Positions 33,708 through 41,280 of a stretch of 64,000 nucleotides of DNA are shown piece after piece. Position numbers and translations under genes: made by a program. Origin of the DNA: Bacteroidales bacterium (lineage in GTDB: Bacteria > Bacteroidota > Bacteroidia > Bacteroidales > Marinilabiliaceae); NCBI GenBank assembly GCA_024401295.1, contig JAKSLG010000008.1, forward strand, positions 28,748 through 92,747. Reading direction: 5' to 3'. The stretch's first letter is position 1. Every line of letters begins with the position of its first letter. The notes under the pieces are model-generated. The model was not told the origin of the DNA and did no database searches. It saw nothing but the letters and a program-made list of their open reading frames with translations.

Positions 33708-34943
33708 CTATCTTCTGCCTTTCCTGTTCACGTTTTCGGCCTTCTCCATTTCGTCTGCAAGCATTGATTTCCAGTCGAAAGCGGAATCCTGCGAGAAGTC
33801 GATTGTTGCCTCTCGGTCACTCTCGCTCATTTCGATGACGTCAATCTCTTCGCCGACATATTCCTGAATGGCATCGAGATATTCCTGCTCTTCGGGTGCA
33901 AAAAACGTAACGGCAAACCCCTTGTTCATGCCACGTCCAGTACGACCCACGCGATGAATGTAGTTCTCAGGGACATCCGGGACATCATAGTTGACGACAT
34001 AATCGACCTGCGGGAGGTCGATTCCACGTGCGCTGACGTCCGTTGCGATGAGCATTCTGACTTTGTCACTGCGGAAGGTCTCAAGGGCCGACGTACGCTC
34101 ATTCTGACTCTTGTCGCCATGCATGCTGACAGCTTCAATGTTTACGCGTTTCATGGCAGCAAGCACACGTTCGGCTCTGACACGAGTGCGCACGAAGACG
34201 ATGAAGCGGCTCTGCGGATTCTCGTTGTAGATGCGTTCGAGAAAATAGCGTTTCTGGTCCATCGGAACGCTGACCACCGAATGCGTCACATTTTTTGCGA
34301 CCATGTTTTTTGGCGATATGCGAATATGAACAGGCTTATAGACAAGCGAATAGGCCAATCGTTTGATTTTTTCGTCAATCGTTGCCGAGAAGAAGAGCGT
34401 CTGTCGGCGACGCGGCAGATAACGCACAATCTGACGTATGTCATCGATAAAACCGAGATCGAGCATGTGATCGGCTTCGTCGAGAATAAGAATCTCGGTG
34501 CCGAAAGTGCGGACATAACCCTGATGGATAAGGTCGAAGAGCCTGCCCGGCGTTGCAATCAGAATATCAACACCTTTCTTGAGCTTGTCAATCTGTGGTT
34601 TCTGGTCGGTGCCGCCATGAATGAAGAGCGATGTCAGACCAGTCTTCATGGCAATCTGCTCAACAACGGCTCCGGTCTGTGCCGACAATTCATGCGTAGG
34701 TTCCATAATGAGGCATCTGACGCCGTCGTAGTTGGCTTTTCGGCTTGTTCTCAGCAGGTTATGAATGGCAGGAATGGCAAATGCAGCCGTCTTGCCAGTG
34801 CCCGTCTGAGCAATGGCGAGCACATCGTCGCCCTGCATGATTGCAGGCAATGCCTTATATTGAATGTCGGTTGGCCTGCGGAAACCCATCGTTCCGAGGT
34901 TCGACATTATCTGCGGGTTTAGTTTAAATGCGTCGAATTTCAT
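33708..34943 (-). CDS. DEAD-box ATP-dependent RNA helicase
   Basis: 411 residues from the ATG at 34943, which overlaps the kinase stop as ATGA. Helicase motifs in order: Q motif (FRRPTDIQ), I AQTGTGKT (45-52), Ia EPTHELSAQ, Ib TPGR, II DEAD (155-158), III SAT, IV-VI including ATDVSARGID and HRVGRTGR. The C-terminal extension is short and acidic, unlike DeaD/RhlE forms with long basic tails. It probably remodels structured RNA, for example in ribosome assembly or cold growth. Co-transcribed with the PfkB kinase. Confidence 0.95.
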   Translation of the reverse strand: MKFDAFKLNPQIMSNLGTMGFRRPTDIQYKALPAIMQGDDVLAIAQTGTGKTAAFAIPAIHNLLRTSRKANYDGVRCLIMEPTHELSAQTGAVVEQIAMKTGLTSLFIHGGTDQKPQIDKLKKGVDILIATPGRLFDLIHQGYVRTFGTEILILDEADHMLDLGFIDDIRQIVRYLPRRRQTLFFSATIDEKIKRLAYSLVYKPVHIRISPKNMVAKNVTHSVVSVPMDQKRYFLERIYNENPQSRFIVFVRTRVRAERVLAAMKRVNIEAVSMHGDKSQNERTSALETFRSDKVRMLIATDVSARGIDLPQVDYVVNYDVPDVPENYIHRVGRTGRGMNKGFAVTFFAPEEQEYLDAIQEYVGEEIDVIEMSESDREATIDFSQDSAFDWKSMLADEMEKAENVNRKGRR

Positions 34944-35920
34944 TGGATTTTCTTTATTGCCTGACGGATGCGGTTCCATCGCTGCGAGTCCATTTTTGTT
35001 CCAACGACCTCAATCACATTGCCTGCCAGAATGGCTCCCGCCTCACCGCATTTCTCTGGCGAGAAGCCGTTTATCAGACCATAGATGAATCCAGCGGCAT
35101 AGAGGTCCCCTGCACCAGTCGTGTCGATAGCTGCCTGCGGGAGAATACCGACTCGTGCAACGGTATCGTTGAATTTCACAAGGCTGCCGCGACGGCCCAG
35201 TTTCACGACAACAATGTCACACAACTCGCCAATCTCATTGAGCGCCTCCGTATCTTCCTTACCGGTGAAAGCCGTCGCCTCCTCTTCGTTGGCAAAGACA
35301 ACATCGACATATTTCTTGATCAGTTTCTTCAGAAATTCGGCATGCTCCTCAACAACATTGTAGCTTGCGAGGTCGAGGCAACACGTCATTCCACGATCAT
35401 GTGCCTTGCGGAAAGCCGTCTCGATAAGATCATAGTTCTGAACCAGATAGCCTTCGACATAGAGATGTGAAAAGCCATAGAAAAGGTCGTCTGTGATTTC
35501 CGAGGCATTGAGCTCGACAGCTGCTCCCAGATAGGTTGCCATCGTACGCTCCGAGTCCGGACTTATGAGCGATATGCAGTTGCCTGTTGGCGTGTCGCTC
35601 ATCAGGAGATGCGTTTCGACGCCACTTTGCTCGAGGTCGTTCTTGAAAAGTGTTCCAAGCTCATTGCGCCCAATCTTTCCGAGCATACCCGTCGCGATGC
35701 CGAGATTGGCAAGGCCGTTGATCGTATTCGACGACGAACCTCCCGAAACAGTCTGCGGATTAAATCCCTTGACTGCCTCATAGATTTCAGCCGACTGCGA
35801 CGCATCAACAAGCTGCATGCTCCCTCGTGGCATGTTGAACTGCGAAAGGATATTGTCGTTCGGCATCCTGACAAGAATGTCGACGAGCGCATTGCCCATT
35901 CCAAGAACTTTTATTTCCAT
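34940..35920 (-). CDS. PfkB-family carbohydrate/nucleoside kinase (adenosine kinase-like)
   Basis: 326 residues. Ribokinase fold with the first PfkB signature region at GGSSSNTINGLANLG (about 60-74) and the catalytic motif DTTGAGD (266-272, base Asp272). The overall layout is that of bacterial adenosine kinase-like proteins common in Bacteroidales; ribokinase or other sugar kinases remain possible. The stop overlaps the helicase start by four bases. The -7 box TATCTTTG is at 35949-35956. Confidence 0.9.
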   Translation of the reverse strand: MEIKVLGMGNALVDILVRMPNDNILSQFNMPRGSMQLVDASQSAEIYEAVKGFNPQTVSGGSSSNTINGLANLGIATGMLGKIGRNELGTLFKNDLEQSGVETHLLMSDTPTGNCISLISPDSERTMATYLGAAVELNASEITDDLFYGFSHLYVEGYLVQNYDLIETAFRKAHDRGMTCCLDLASYNVVEEHAEFLKKLIKKYVDVVFANEEEATAFTGKEDTEALNEIGELCDIVVVKLGRRGSLVKFNDTVARVGILPQAAIDTTGAGDLYAAGFIYGLINGFSPEKCGEAGAILAGNVIEVVGTKMDSQRWNRIRQAIKKIQ

Positions 35921-35948
35921 GTGAGAAACTTTTTTCTAAAAAACATTG

Positions 35949-35956
35949 CAAAGATA
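35949..35956 (-). promoter_or_regulatory. -7 box (TATCTTTG) of the kinase-helicase operon
   Basis: Exact consensus 29 bases upstream of the kinase ATG. Confidence 0.5.
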
Positions 35957-36013
35957 TTGCATATTTACGAGAAATGCGTAATTTTGCATCGTCTTTCAAC
36001 GACAACAAAACAC

Positions 36014-36087
36014 TCTCCAGTGGCTCAGTTGGTTAGAGCGGCGGACTGTTAATCCGTAGGTCGTAGGTTCAAGTCCTACCTGGAGAG
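36014..36087 (+). tRNA. tRNA-Asn (anticodon GTT)
   Basis: 74 nt, acceptor stem TCTCCAG/CTGGAGA with discriminator G, D-arm GCTC...GAGC, anticodon stem-loop GCGGA-CTGTTAA-TCCGT (anticodon GTT), T-arm GTAGG-TTCAAGT-CCTAC. No encoded CCA. Confidence 0.96.
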
Positions 36088-36095
36088 CTGAGAGG

Positions 36096-36130
36096 AAGCT
36101 TCACAGAAATGTGAAGCTTTTTTGTTTTTA
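36096..36130 (+). terminator. Terminator of tRNA-Asn
   Basis: AAGCTTCAC / GTGAAGCTT across AGAAAT, followed by TTTTTGTTTTT. Confidence 0.88.
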
Positions 36131-36203
36131 TGCCTAGCCTGTTTTAGGCTTTAAGTTATAAGTAATAAGCTGAGAGCTTATAGCTGAGAGTTGAGAACTC
36201 ATT

Positions 36204-36523
36204 GTTCGGCGTAGGCTCCTGCTTTGAATACAGTTAATGCGCAGTCTTTGTTCATTTAGCTTACGCTCAGCTTCGCAGTCTTTGTTCATTCTTTTCTGTT
36301 CCGCTCAGAAAAGAACGAACCAAGAAAAGAGCTCGTCGCAGAGAGCTGTCTCGCTAAAAAATCGTCTCACTCAGCTACACGGCAAAAACTCGCTCCGCTC
36401 AGACATTTGCCGCGCTTCACGCTGATCTTACCGATTTTTTTTTTAACGCAAACAGCTCAAGGCGACTTTTTGCGTGAACGGCACTTACATTGTTAATATG
36501 CAAGGCTGGAGCCTACGCCGAAC
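36204..36523. repeat. 320-bp unit bounded by GTTCGGCGTAGGCTCC inverted repeats
   Basis: GTTCGGCGTAGGCTCC at 36204-36219 and its exact reverse complement GGAGCCTACGCCGAAC at 36508-36523 bracket copy 2 of the dispersed element. The structure looks like a MITE with 16-bp terminal inverted repeats. The rest of the 36131-36632 spacer is low complexity plus the next gene's terminator. Confidence 0.75.
36285..36482 (+). repeat. Dispersed ~195 bp element, copy 2
   Basis: Near-identical to 47691-47886 and, inverted, to 14472-14666. Similarity to copy 3 extends further left to about 36247 (TTCATTTAGCT...CGCTCAG). An open frame of 62 codons (36237-36425) runs through it; the same frame is open in all three copies over its last ~30 codons. 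Confidence 0.85.
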
Positions 36524-36556
36524 GAAGGTTGGAGCCCATGCTGAACATAAGAGCAA

Positions 36557-36594
36557 ACAAAAAAGGGCAGCACAGATTTCTCCGATGCTGCCCT
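36557..36594 (-). terminator. Terminator of the 357-residue surface protein gene
   Basis: Minus strand AGGGCAGC / GCTGCCCT with an inner stem (ATCGGAGAAAT...), followed by TTTTTTG. Confidence 0.8.
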
Positions 36595-36632
36595 ATATTT
36601 CTCAGACGCGACAAATCGTCGTCGGTACGCTA

Positions 36633-37706
36633 TTATAACTTTTTGCCAGCCAAGTCGAATTTTTCACCGTTCTTGATGATGACAACCTTGCCGTTCTCGA
36701 CAGTCTTGATTGTCTTCTGAGCCTTGCTAGCGTCGACATCCTTGATGCCTGTTGGTGTGCCAGCTTTGACAAATGTGCCCGAATAGGTGACGTCTTCTGT
36801 CACCTCAGAGATGTCGTCGTGCTCGCCGCTGAGGTCGCGGTATACTACGCCATCGCCAAAGACGATGTTATCATTATTGCTCATGGTACGTCCAATTGTG
36901 CTCTCGTCTGGCAGTATGAAGGTGCCGCCATTGATGTAGAACACTCCGCCACTAGATGTTACCTGTGCACCGATAAATGTACCACCATTGATTGTGATTG
37001 AATTTTCGCTCTCATCATTGAATAACACCTTGTATCTATCAAGAAGCGTAATCATCTTGCCTGTCTTGCCTTCGCTGCTGTCTTCTATTGTCAGATGGCC
37101 ATAATTTTTAATCCATCCATACATAGTGTAGCCATTAAGGTCGAGAGTGATAGTGCCATTGGTGTCATACTCGGTTTTGCCTCCACAAATGTACTCGATA
37201 TCAGCAATCAATGTCACTGTCTTGCCATCTTTGGCGTCATTGATGGCATTGTTTAATGTATAATAAATCCTGTCTCCTATGACAGCTTCCGGTGTTGTCT
37301 TTTCTTCAACCTTTATTGTGTAGCTGCCAATTTCTTCGCCATAGCCACGTGCACCTATATAGTATACGTCGCCTGCCTTCACGTCGGTTGCGAGCAAGAA
37401 ATCCATATTATAACCATCATCAGATCCCAAAATTATATTCATGTTCTTATCCAACAGTACGCCGTATGTATCTTTATCACCATCAGCATATATTATCACG
37501 CCACAGTCGGCCTGTGCGGTATAGCTGAACAGAGTGTAGTGCGAAGCGTTCTCTATATTGTACCACCAATCATTGTTCTCTGTAGGGTTGTAGATGAATA
37601 CGCTGTTGTCGCCAATCGTCAATGGCGTGATGCTGGCAGGCTCTTCGGCACGCACTGACGCCACCGCCATGAGCACTGCACAAAATAAAGATAGAAATCT
37701 ATTCAT
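36633..37706 (-). CDS. Secreted surface protein with shared C-terminal tail
   Basis: 357 residues. A signal peptide of about 20 residues (ending SVRA-EE) is followed by a beta-rich domain (about 25-135) like bacterial pre-peptidase/DUF ligand-binding domains, and then a repetitive parallel-beta region (about 140-310) with the pattern AINDAKDGKTVTLIADI, ITLDLNGYT, INGGTFI. The same pattern occurs in the protein at 39630-41048. The last 30 residues (KTVENGKVVIIKNGEKFDLA...) match the tails of the BspA-like and 472-residue proteins. Surface localisation through a T9SS-like route is likely but inferred. No enzymatic motif. Confidence 0.8.
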   Translation of the reverse strand: MNRFLSLFCAVLMAVASVRAEEPASITPLTIGDNSVFIYNPTENNDWWYNIENASHYTLFSYTAQADCGVIIYADGDKDTYGVLLDKNMNIILGSDDGYNMDFLLATDVKAGDVYYIGARGYGEEIGSYTIKVEEKTTPEAVIGDRIYYTLNNAINDAKDGKTVTLIADIEYICGGKTEYDTNGTITLDLNGYTMYGWIKNYGHLTIEDSSEGKTGKMITLLDRYKVLFNDESENSITINGGTFIGAQVTSSGGVFYINGGTFILPDESTIGRTMSNNDNIVFGDGVVYRDLSGEHDDISEVTEDVTYSGTFVKAGTPTGIKDVDASKAQKTIKTVENGKVVIIKNGEKFDLAGKKL

Positions 37707-37782
37707 ATAGTTTTTGATTAAAGTTTATTTTCCAATTTACAATATTACTTCGCAAGAGTACAAAAACAGCGTCAACCTAATA

Positions 37783-37853
37783 TCCAAAACGTCAAACTTT
37801 TTGACGAAAGTGCCCTTTTCATTGACGAACGGCGCATGAGGTGGTGACGAACG
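37783..37853. repeat. Direct repeat A (TGACGAACGG family), left of ATPase gene
   Basis: A 31-base run from 37799 to 37829 (starting TTTTGACGAAAGTGCCC, ending CATTGACGAA) is identical to 39451-39481; similarity extends over about 70 bases and ends with GGTGGTGACGAA in both. Confidence 0.8.
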
Positions 37854-37921
37854 GCTTACTTCTTTTTCTCTCGGAAGAGACTGCGAAGCTGAGCGTTAGC
37901 TAAATAAAATTTGCACACACG

Positions 37922-38017
37922 GAAAAAGTGACAAAAAATCTAGATAAATTTCGAGAAAAAGTGATAAAAAAACTACATAAAATAAAAGAAAAAATGACAA
38001 CTAAATCTCTAAATACA
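37922..38017 (+). repeat. 33-bp tandem repeat, three units, upstream of ATPase gene
   Basis: Units start at 37922, 37955 and 37988, each opening GAAAAAGTGA (third GAAAAAATGA) and continuing with an A-rich stretch ending in ATAAAT-like sequence. Stop codons in every unit in the ATPase frame exclude coding use there. Confidence 0.7.
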
Positions 38018-38027
38018 AAAAAATTAG

Positions 38028-38035
38028 TAACTTAG
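38028..38035 (+). promoter_or_regulatory. Near-consensus -7 box (TAACTTAG) of the ATPase gene
   Basis: One mismatch to TAnnTTTG, 20 bases upstream of the ATG, directly after the tandem repeat. Confidence 0.35.
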
Positions 38036-38054
38036 CGGAATAAAGACAAAAACT

Positions 38055-39428
38055 ATGTTGCGTAGAAAATTCGAGAAAGAGATTGAAGATTTCCTAATCA
38101 ATCAGCCCGATAAGATTTTGCTTGTAGACGGAGCTCGTCAGATTGGAAAATCTTTTATTATTAGACACGTAGGCAAAAAGCTGTTCAAGAATTTTGTCGA
38201 GATAAACCTAAAAGAGGACAAAGAAGGTGCACACATTTTCGCAAACGTGAAAACCTGTCAGGATCTGTATTTACACTTGTCAGTGTTTGCCAATAGTGAG
38301 CTGGGATCACGAGATAACACCCTTATCTTTCTTGACGAGATACAGGCGTATCCTCAACTATTGACTATGCTCAAGTTCCTGAACCAGGAAAAACGTTTCC
38401 GCTACATAGCCAGTGGCTCACAGTTGGGTATCGCTTTACAGCAAACACCCTCTGTACCTATCGGGTCAATCACCGTAAAACACATGTATCCACTTGACTT
38501 TGAAGAATTTCTTTGGGCCGTAAATTGTGGCGATGAGGTAATCGAAAGTATGCGTTCCTGTTTCAGGAAAGGCGAGGCCCTCAACGAATCTCTCCACCAA
38601 AACATACTCAAAAGATTTCAGTATTATCTTTTGGTAGGAGGATTACCAGAGGCAGTAAATATGTTTCTATCCGACAGGCACATACAGCGCGTACGAGAGG
38701 TTCAGACACAAATATATGAACTCTACAAGATTGACGCTTCGCAATACGACAACGACAACAAGCTGAAAATAAGAAGAGTCTATGACCTGATACCGAGCAA
38801 TTTGGAAAACAAGAAAAAGCGTGTAGTATTCAAGGATATAGAAAACAAAAAAGGCAAGGATTACACCGATTATGCCGATGAGTTTGAATACCTAAGCGCT
38901 TCAGGCGTTGCTTTGGAGGTAAAATCTATCAGCAACCCTAAGTTTCCTATAAGAGAATCGGTAATAAAAAGCTTTTTGAAATTCTACCTCAATGACATTG
39001 GAATACTTACAAACATCCTCTACTCCAACAATGCTAGTGCGATAATGAACGACGAGCGCAGCATAAACCTGGGTACCGTTTATGAGTCGGTAGTGGCACA
39101 AGAACTTAGTGCACATGGATTTCAACTCTACTATTACGACAACAAGAAAATGGGCGAAGTCGATTTCCTTGTAGACGATTACGACCATCTTGCGGTCTTA
39201 CCGTTGGAGATAAAATCCGGCAAGGATTATACCATACATTCTGCCCTGGATCGTTTTGTCAGCAACGAATCATACAATATTCCAAGAGCCATAGTTTTCA
39301 GCAACGACGGCAAAGTTTTTCAGAAAGGAAGGATTATCTATATGCCAATATATTTCTGCATGTTTTTGGAGAACAAGGCAAGTGAAACAGATAATGAATT
39401 TGTATTTGAAGAATTAATGGAATTGTAA
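38055..39428 (+). CDS. AAA+ ATPase with DUF4143 domain
   Basis: 457 residues. N-terminal AAA_14 ATPase domain with Walker A GARQIGKS (26-33, Lys32) and Walker B LIFLDEI (Asp94, Glu95), a sensor region YIASGSQLG, and MYPLDFEEFL, the usual lead into the C-terminal DUF4143 domain (about 230-430), which ends with a PD-(D/E)XK-like pattern (GEVDFLV, LPLEIKSGKDY). This family is widespread and multicopy in gut Bacteroidales and of unknown role; the nuclease-like core suggests DNA transactions or defence. It stands alone, opposite to both neighbours, between ~70-bp direct repeats, suggesting acquisition as a cassette. Confidence 0.92.
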   Translation: MLRRKFEKEIEDFLINQPDKILLVDGARQIGKSFIIRHVGKKLFKNFVEINLKEDKEGAHIFANVKTCQDLYLHLSVFANSELGSRDNTLIFLDEIQAYPQLLTMLKFLNQEKRFRYIASGSQLGIALQQTPSVPIGSITVKHMYPLDFEEFLWAVNCGDEVIESMRSCFRKGEALNESLHQNILKRFQYYLLVGGLPEAVNMFLSDRHIQRVREVQTQIYELYKIDASQYDNDNKLKIRRVYDLIPSNLENKKKRVVFKDIENKKGKDYTDYADEFEYLSASGVALEVKSISNPKFPIRESVIKSFLKFYLNDIGILTNILYSNNASAIMNDERSINLGTVYESVVAQELSAHGFQLYYYDNKKMGEVDFLVDDYDHLAVLPLEIKSGKDYTIHSALDRFVSNESYNIPRAIVFSNDGKVFQKGRIIYMPIYFCMFLENKASETDNEFVFEELMEL

Positions 39429-39433
39429 CTAAT

Positions 39434-39513
39434 TCCCAAAACTCCAAACCTTTTGACGAAAGTGCCCTTTTCATTGACGAATGGCGTTTTTTTTCGCCCA
39501 AGGTGGTGACGAA
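39434..39513. repeat. Direct repeat B (TGACGAACGG family), right of ATPase gene
   Basis: Starts five bases after the ATPase stop. Shares the identical 31-base run (39451-39481) with copy A and the closing GGTGGTGACGAA. Confidence 0.8.
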
Positions 39514-39517
39514 GGGG

Positions 39518-39556
39518 AACAAAAACGGACACCTCCCCCCCCGGAGATGCCCGTTC
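39518..39556 (-). terminator. Terminator of the 472-residue surface protein gene
   Basis: Minus strand AACGGGCATCTCC / GGAGGTGTCCGTT with a poly-G loop, followed by TTTGTT. The C8 run on the plus strand (39534 onward) is a homopolymer that may vary. Confidence 0.7.
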
Positions 39557-39575
39557 CCATATCATTTTATTGTAG

Positions 39576-39595
39576 AGACGTTTCATGAAACGTCT
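39576..39595. repeat. Perfect 20-bp palindrome AGACGTTTCATGAAACGTCT
   Basis: Preceded by TGTAG. From memory, TGTAGAGACGTT-type palindromes are abundant dispersed repeats in several bacterial groups including Bacteroidota. It lies between the terminator and the stop of the surface-protein gene. Confidence 0.7.
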
Positions 39596-39629
39596 TCATG
39601 GCATGCCGCGTCTCCACGCTACATGTCAA

Positions 39630-41048
39630 TTACAATTCGCGACCCGAAAGGTCATACTTCTTATCACCACGAATAATCACAACCTTGCCGTTCTCGATAG
39701 TCTTGAAGTTAAATGCACCGAGATGGTCTATGTCCGCACGATTTCGCACACCAGTAGCCTTGGCCTCTACCACCTTGTAAGGATACTCAGCCTTTGTCTC
39801 CTCGTCATCGTTCTCCACTACCTCATAGCCTTCAGCTACGCCGTCGGATGGGTCCATTGAGAAGAGGCCTCCTTTGACGGTTGGCTTGGTGTAGAAATTG
39901 AATTTATAGTACAATTCAGAAGCATTGAACTTACCACCATTGATAATCATTGTACCTTCACTAAAATAACAAATATCATCTACACATATATATGTACCTC
40001 CGTTTATCTCACAATAACCTTCATTGCCGACAACATCGCCAGCTTCGCCCTTGTTCTCAACAACACCTTCTCCTGATATTGTGAGTTTACAATCTTCTAT
40101 ATATATTATGGCATTATTGGATACGCTGCCTGTGATGTTGTGTCCATTGAGGTCGAGTGTGATGTCGGCAGTAGATTTATCGTTGTAAAACCATCCATTT
40201 TCAGACAAAGTGATATCGCCAAGAAGCTTGACCGTGGCTGTGCCTCCGATTGCATAGAATGCTTCACGGAACTTATCTACATCAGTATATGTTGTTTCGC
40301 CAATCTGGGCGATAGGAGCAGGAGGTACGCAGACAGGACGGATAGAGTACCCGAAGCTGCGACTAGCACCGTTCAAAGAGCTGACGTTGCTCAAGCTGAT
40401 GTCGAGATACTGCGCGTTGTTCGGGAAGCTCTCGTTGAGCGAACTCGACCAGTATTCGCCGTTGTCGCCCACGTCGTATAATTTTGTATTCCAGCGGAAG
40501 CCAGCGGCAGGGAGGAAAATAAAGTTGCTGTTCACTCGGCTCTTTACCTTATAGCCATTGACGCCGTTTATTGATGTCCATTCCCAGTCACATTCATTGC
40601 AGAGTTCGTCCTGCTGAGCGTGTGTAGGGACTACCCAACTGCCACCCCATAGCTTTGAAGCCACGTCGTCGGCCTTTTCAAGAGTAAACTTGTCATCATA
40701 GAAGCCTTTGTAGCCATAGTCGGATGCCTTCGACTGACGATTGTATTTGGTAAGCGTATTATCCGAACCTTTACACCACTTATATGTGCTCCAGTTGTAG
40801 CCAGCCGAATAGCCCTCTTTCCATGTTGGTTTGTCTGTATTGCCGCCTGCTGAATAGTGAGTCTCTGTCTCACCCCATGCGTAGTAATACCCGGCAGCTT
40901 CTGGAGCATCTGCACCTATGTTACAAGTTGCCCACATTGTGCCGCTTGGCAGTCCAAGGTTAACATATTCGTGACCTTCGTGTGTGTTCTGCGCCCATGC
41001 ACCTGTGGCAAGGAGTGCAGATGATAAAAGTGTTAGAATTTTCTTCAT
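39630..41048 (-). CDS. Secreted surface protein with FISUMP-like domain and shared tail
   Basis: 472 residues from the ATG at 41048, which opens a clear signal peptide (MKKILTLLSSALLATGAWAQ); the longer open frame upstream is not protein-like. Residues 22-240 form a Fibrobacter succinogenes major paralogous (FISUMP/DUF1566-like) domain: YVNLGLPSGTMWATCNIGA, YYAWGET, WGGSWVVPT, YWSSS and the closing RPVC. Residues 245-440 hold a beta-repeat region (TVKLLGDITL, ITLDLNGHNI, INGGTYI, INGGKF) as in the 357-residue protein. The last 30 residues repeat the VENGKVVIIR-type tail. Function unknown; adhesion or surface display is likely. Promoter TACCTTTG at 41107-41114. Confidence 0.85.
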   Translation of the reverse strand: MKKILTLLSSALLATGAWAQNTHEGHEYVNLGLPSGTMWATCNIGADAPEAAGYYYAWGETETHYSAGGNTDKPTWKEGYSAGYNWSTYKWCKGSDNTLTKYNRQSKASDYGYKGFYDDKFTLEKADDVASKLWGGSWVVPTHAQQDELCNECDWEWTSINGVNGYKVKSRVNSNFIFLPAAGFRWNTKLYDVGDNGEYWSSSLNESFPNNAQYLDISLSNVSSLNGASRSFGYSIRPVCVPPAPIAQIGETTYTDVDKFREAFYAIGGTATVKLLGDITLSENGWFYNDKSTADITLDLNGHNITGSVSNNAIIYIEDCKLTISGEGVVENKGEAGDVVGNEGYCEINGGTYICVDDICYFSEGTMIINGGKFNASELYYKFNFYTKPTVKGGLFSMDPSDGVAEGYEVVENDDEETKAEYPYKVVEAKATGVRNRADIDHLGAFNFKTIENGKVVIIRGDKKYDLSGREL

Positions 41049-41106
41049 ATAAATAGTTGATAAATTAGTTCCATAAATAGTAAAAAACATCCGAAAAATA
41101 TATCCG

Positions 41107-41114
41107 CAAAGGTA
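41107..41114 (-). promoter_or_regulatory. -7 box (TACCTTTG) of the 472-residue surface protein gene
   Basis: Exact consensus 58 bases upstream of the ATG at 41048, supporting that start. Confidence 0.5.
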
Positions 41115-41251
41115 TGTAATATATTTCAATATGTTGCATATAATGAAGGATATATCCAACATTGGCATGACACCAACCTCCCTGAATTCAAATATGTTAT
41201 ATGCTGCCATGCGATATATGCGACATATTGTTGCGACACAATGTTTTTCAG

Positions 41252-41259
41252 TATCTTTG
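41252..41259 (+). promoter_or_regulatory. -7 box (TATCTTTG) of the ThiF/MoeB-like gene
   Basis: Exact consensus 21 bases upstream of the ATG at 41281, with ATTG at 41227-41230 as a -33 candidate. It excludes the longer reading that would start at 41131. Confidence 0.5.
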
Positions 41260-41280
41260 CACATCGAAAACAGACGAAAA

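Larger units (their letters stand above)
37707..38054. other. 348-base divergent spacer between surface protein and ATPase gene
   Basis: Contains direct repeat copy A (37783-37853), then a very A-rich stretch with a 33-bp tandem repeat (37922-38017) and a near-consensus promoter (TAACTTAG at 38028-38035) for the ATPase. No exact -7 box is seen for the leftward surface-protein gene. Confidence 0.6.

Noticed and set aside
34000-34922. Long plus-strand frame over the helicase gene
   Set aside because: Antisense to a helicase with all motifs intact.
37783-39513. ATPase locus considered as an insertion sequence
   Set aside because: The gene has no transposase catalytic motif (no DDE triad or HUH) and the flanking repeats are direct, with no terminal inverted repeats.
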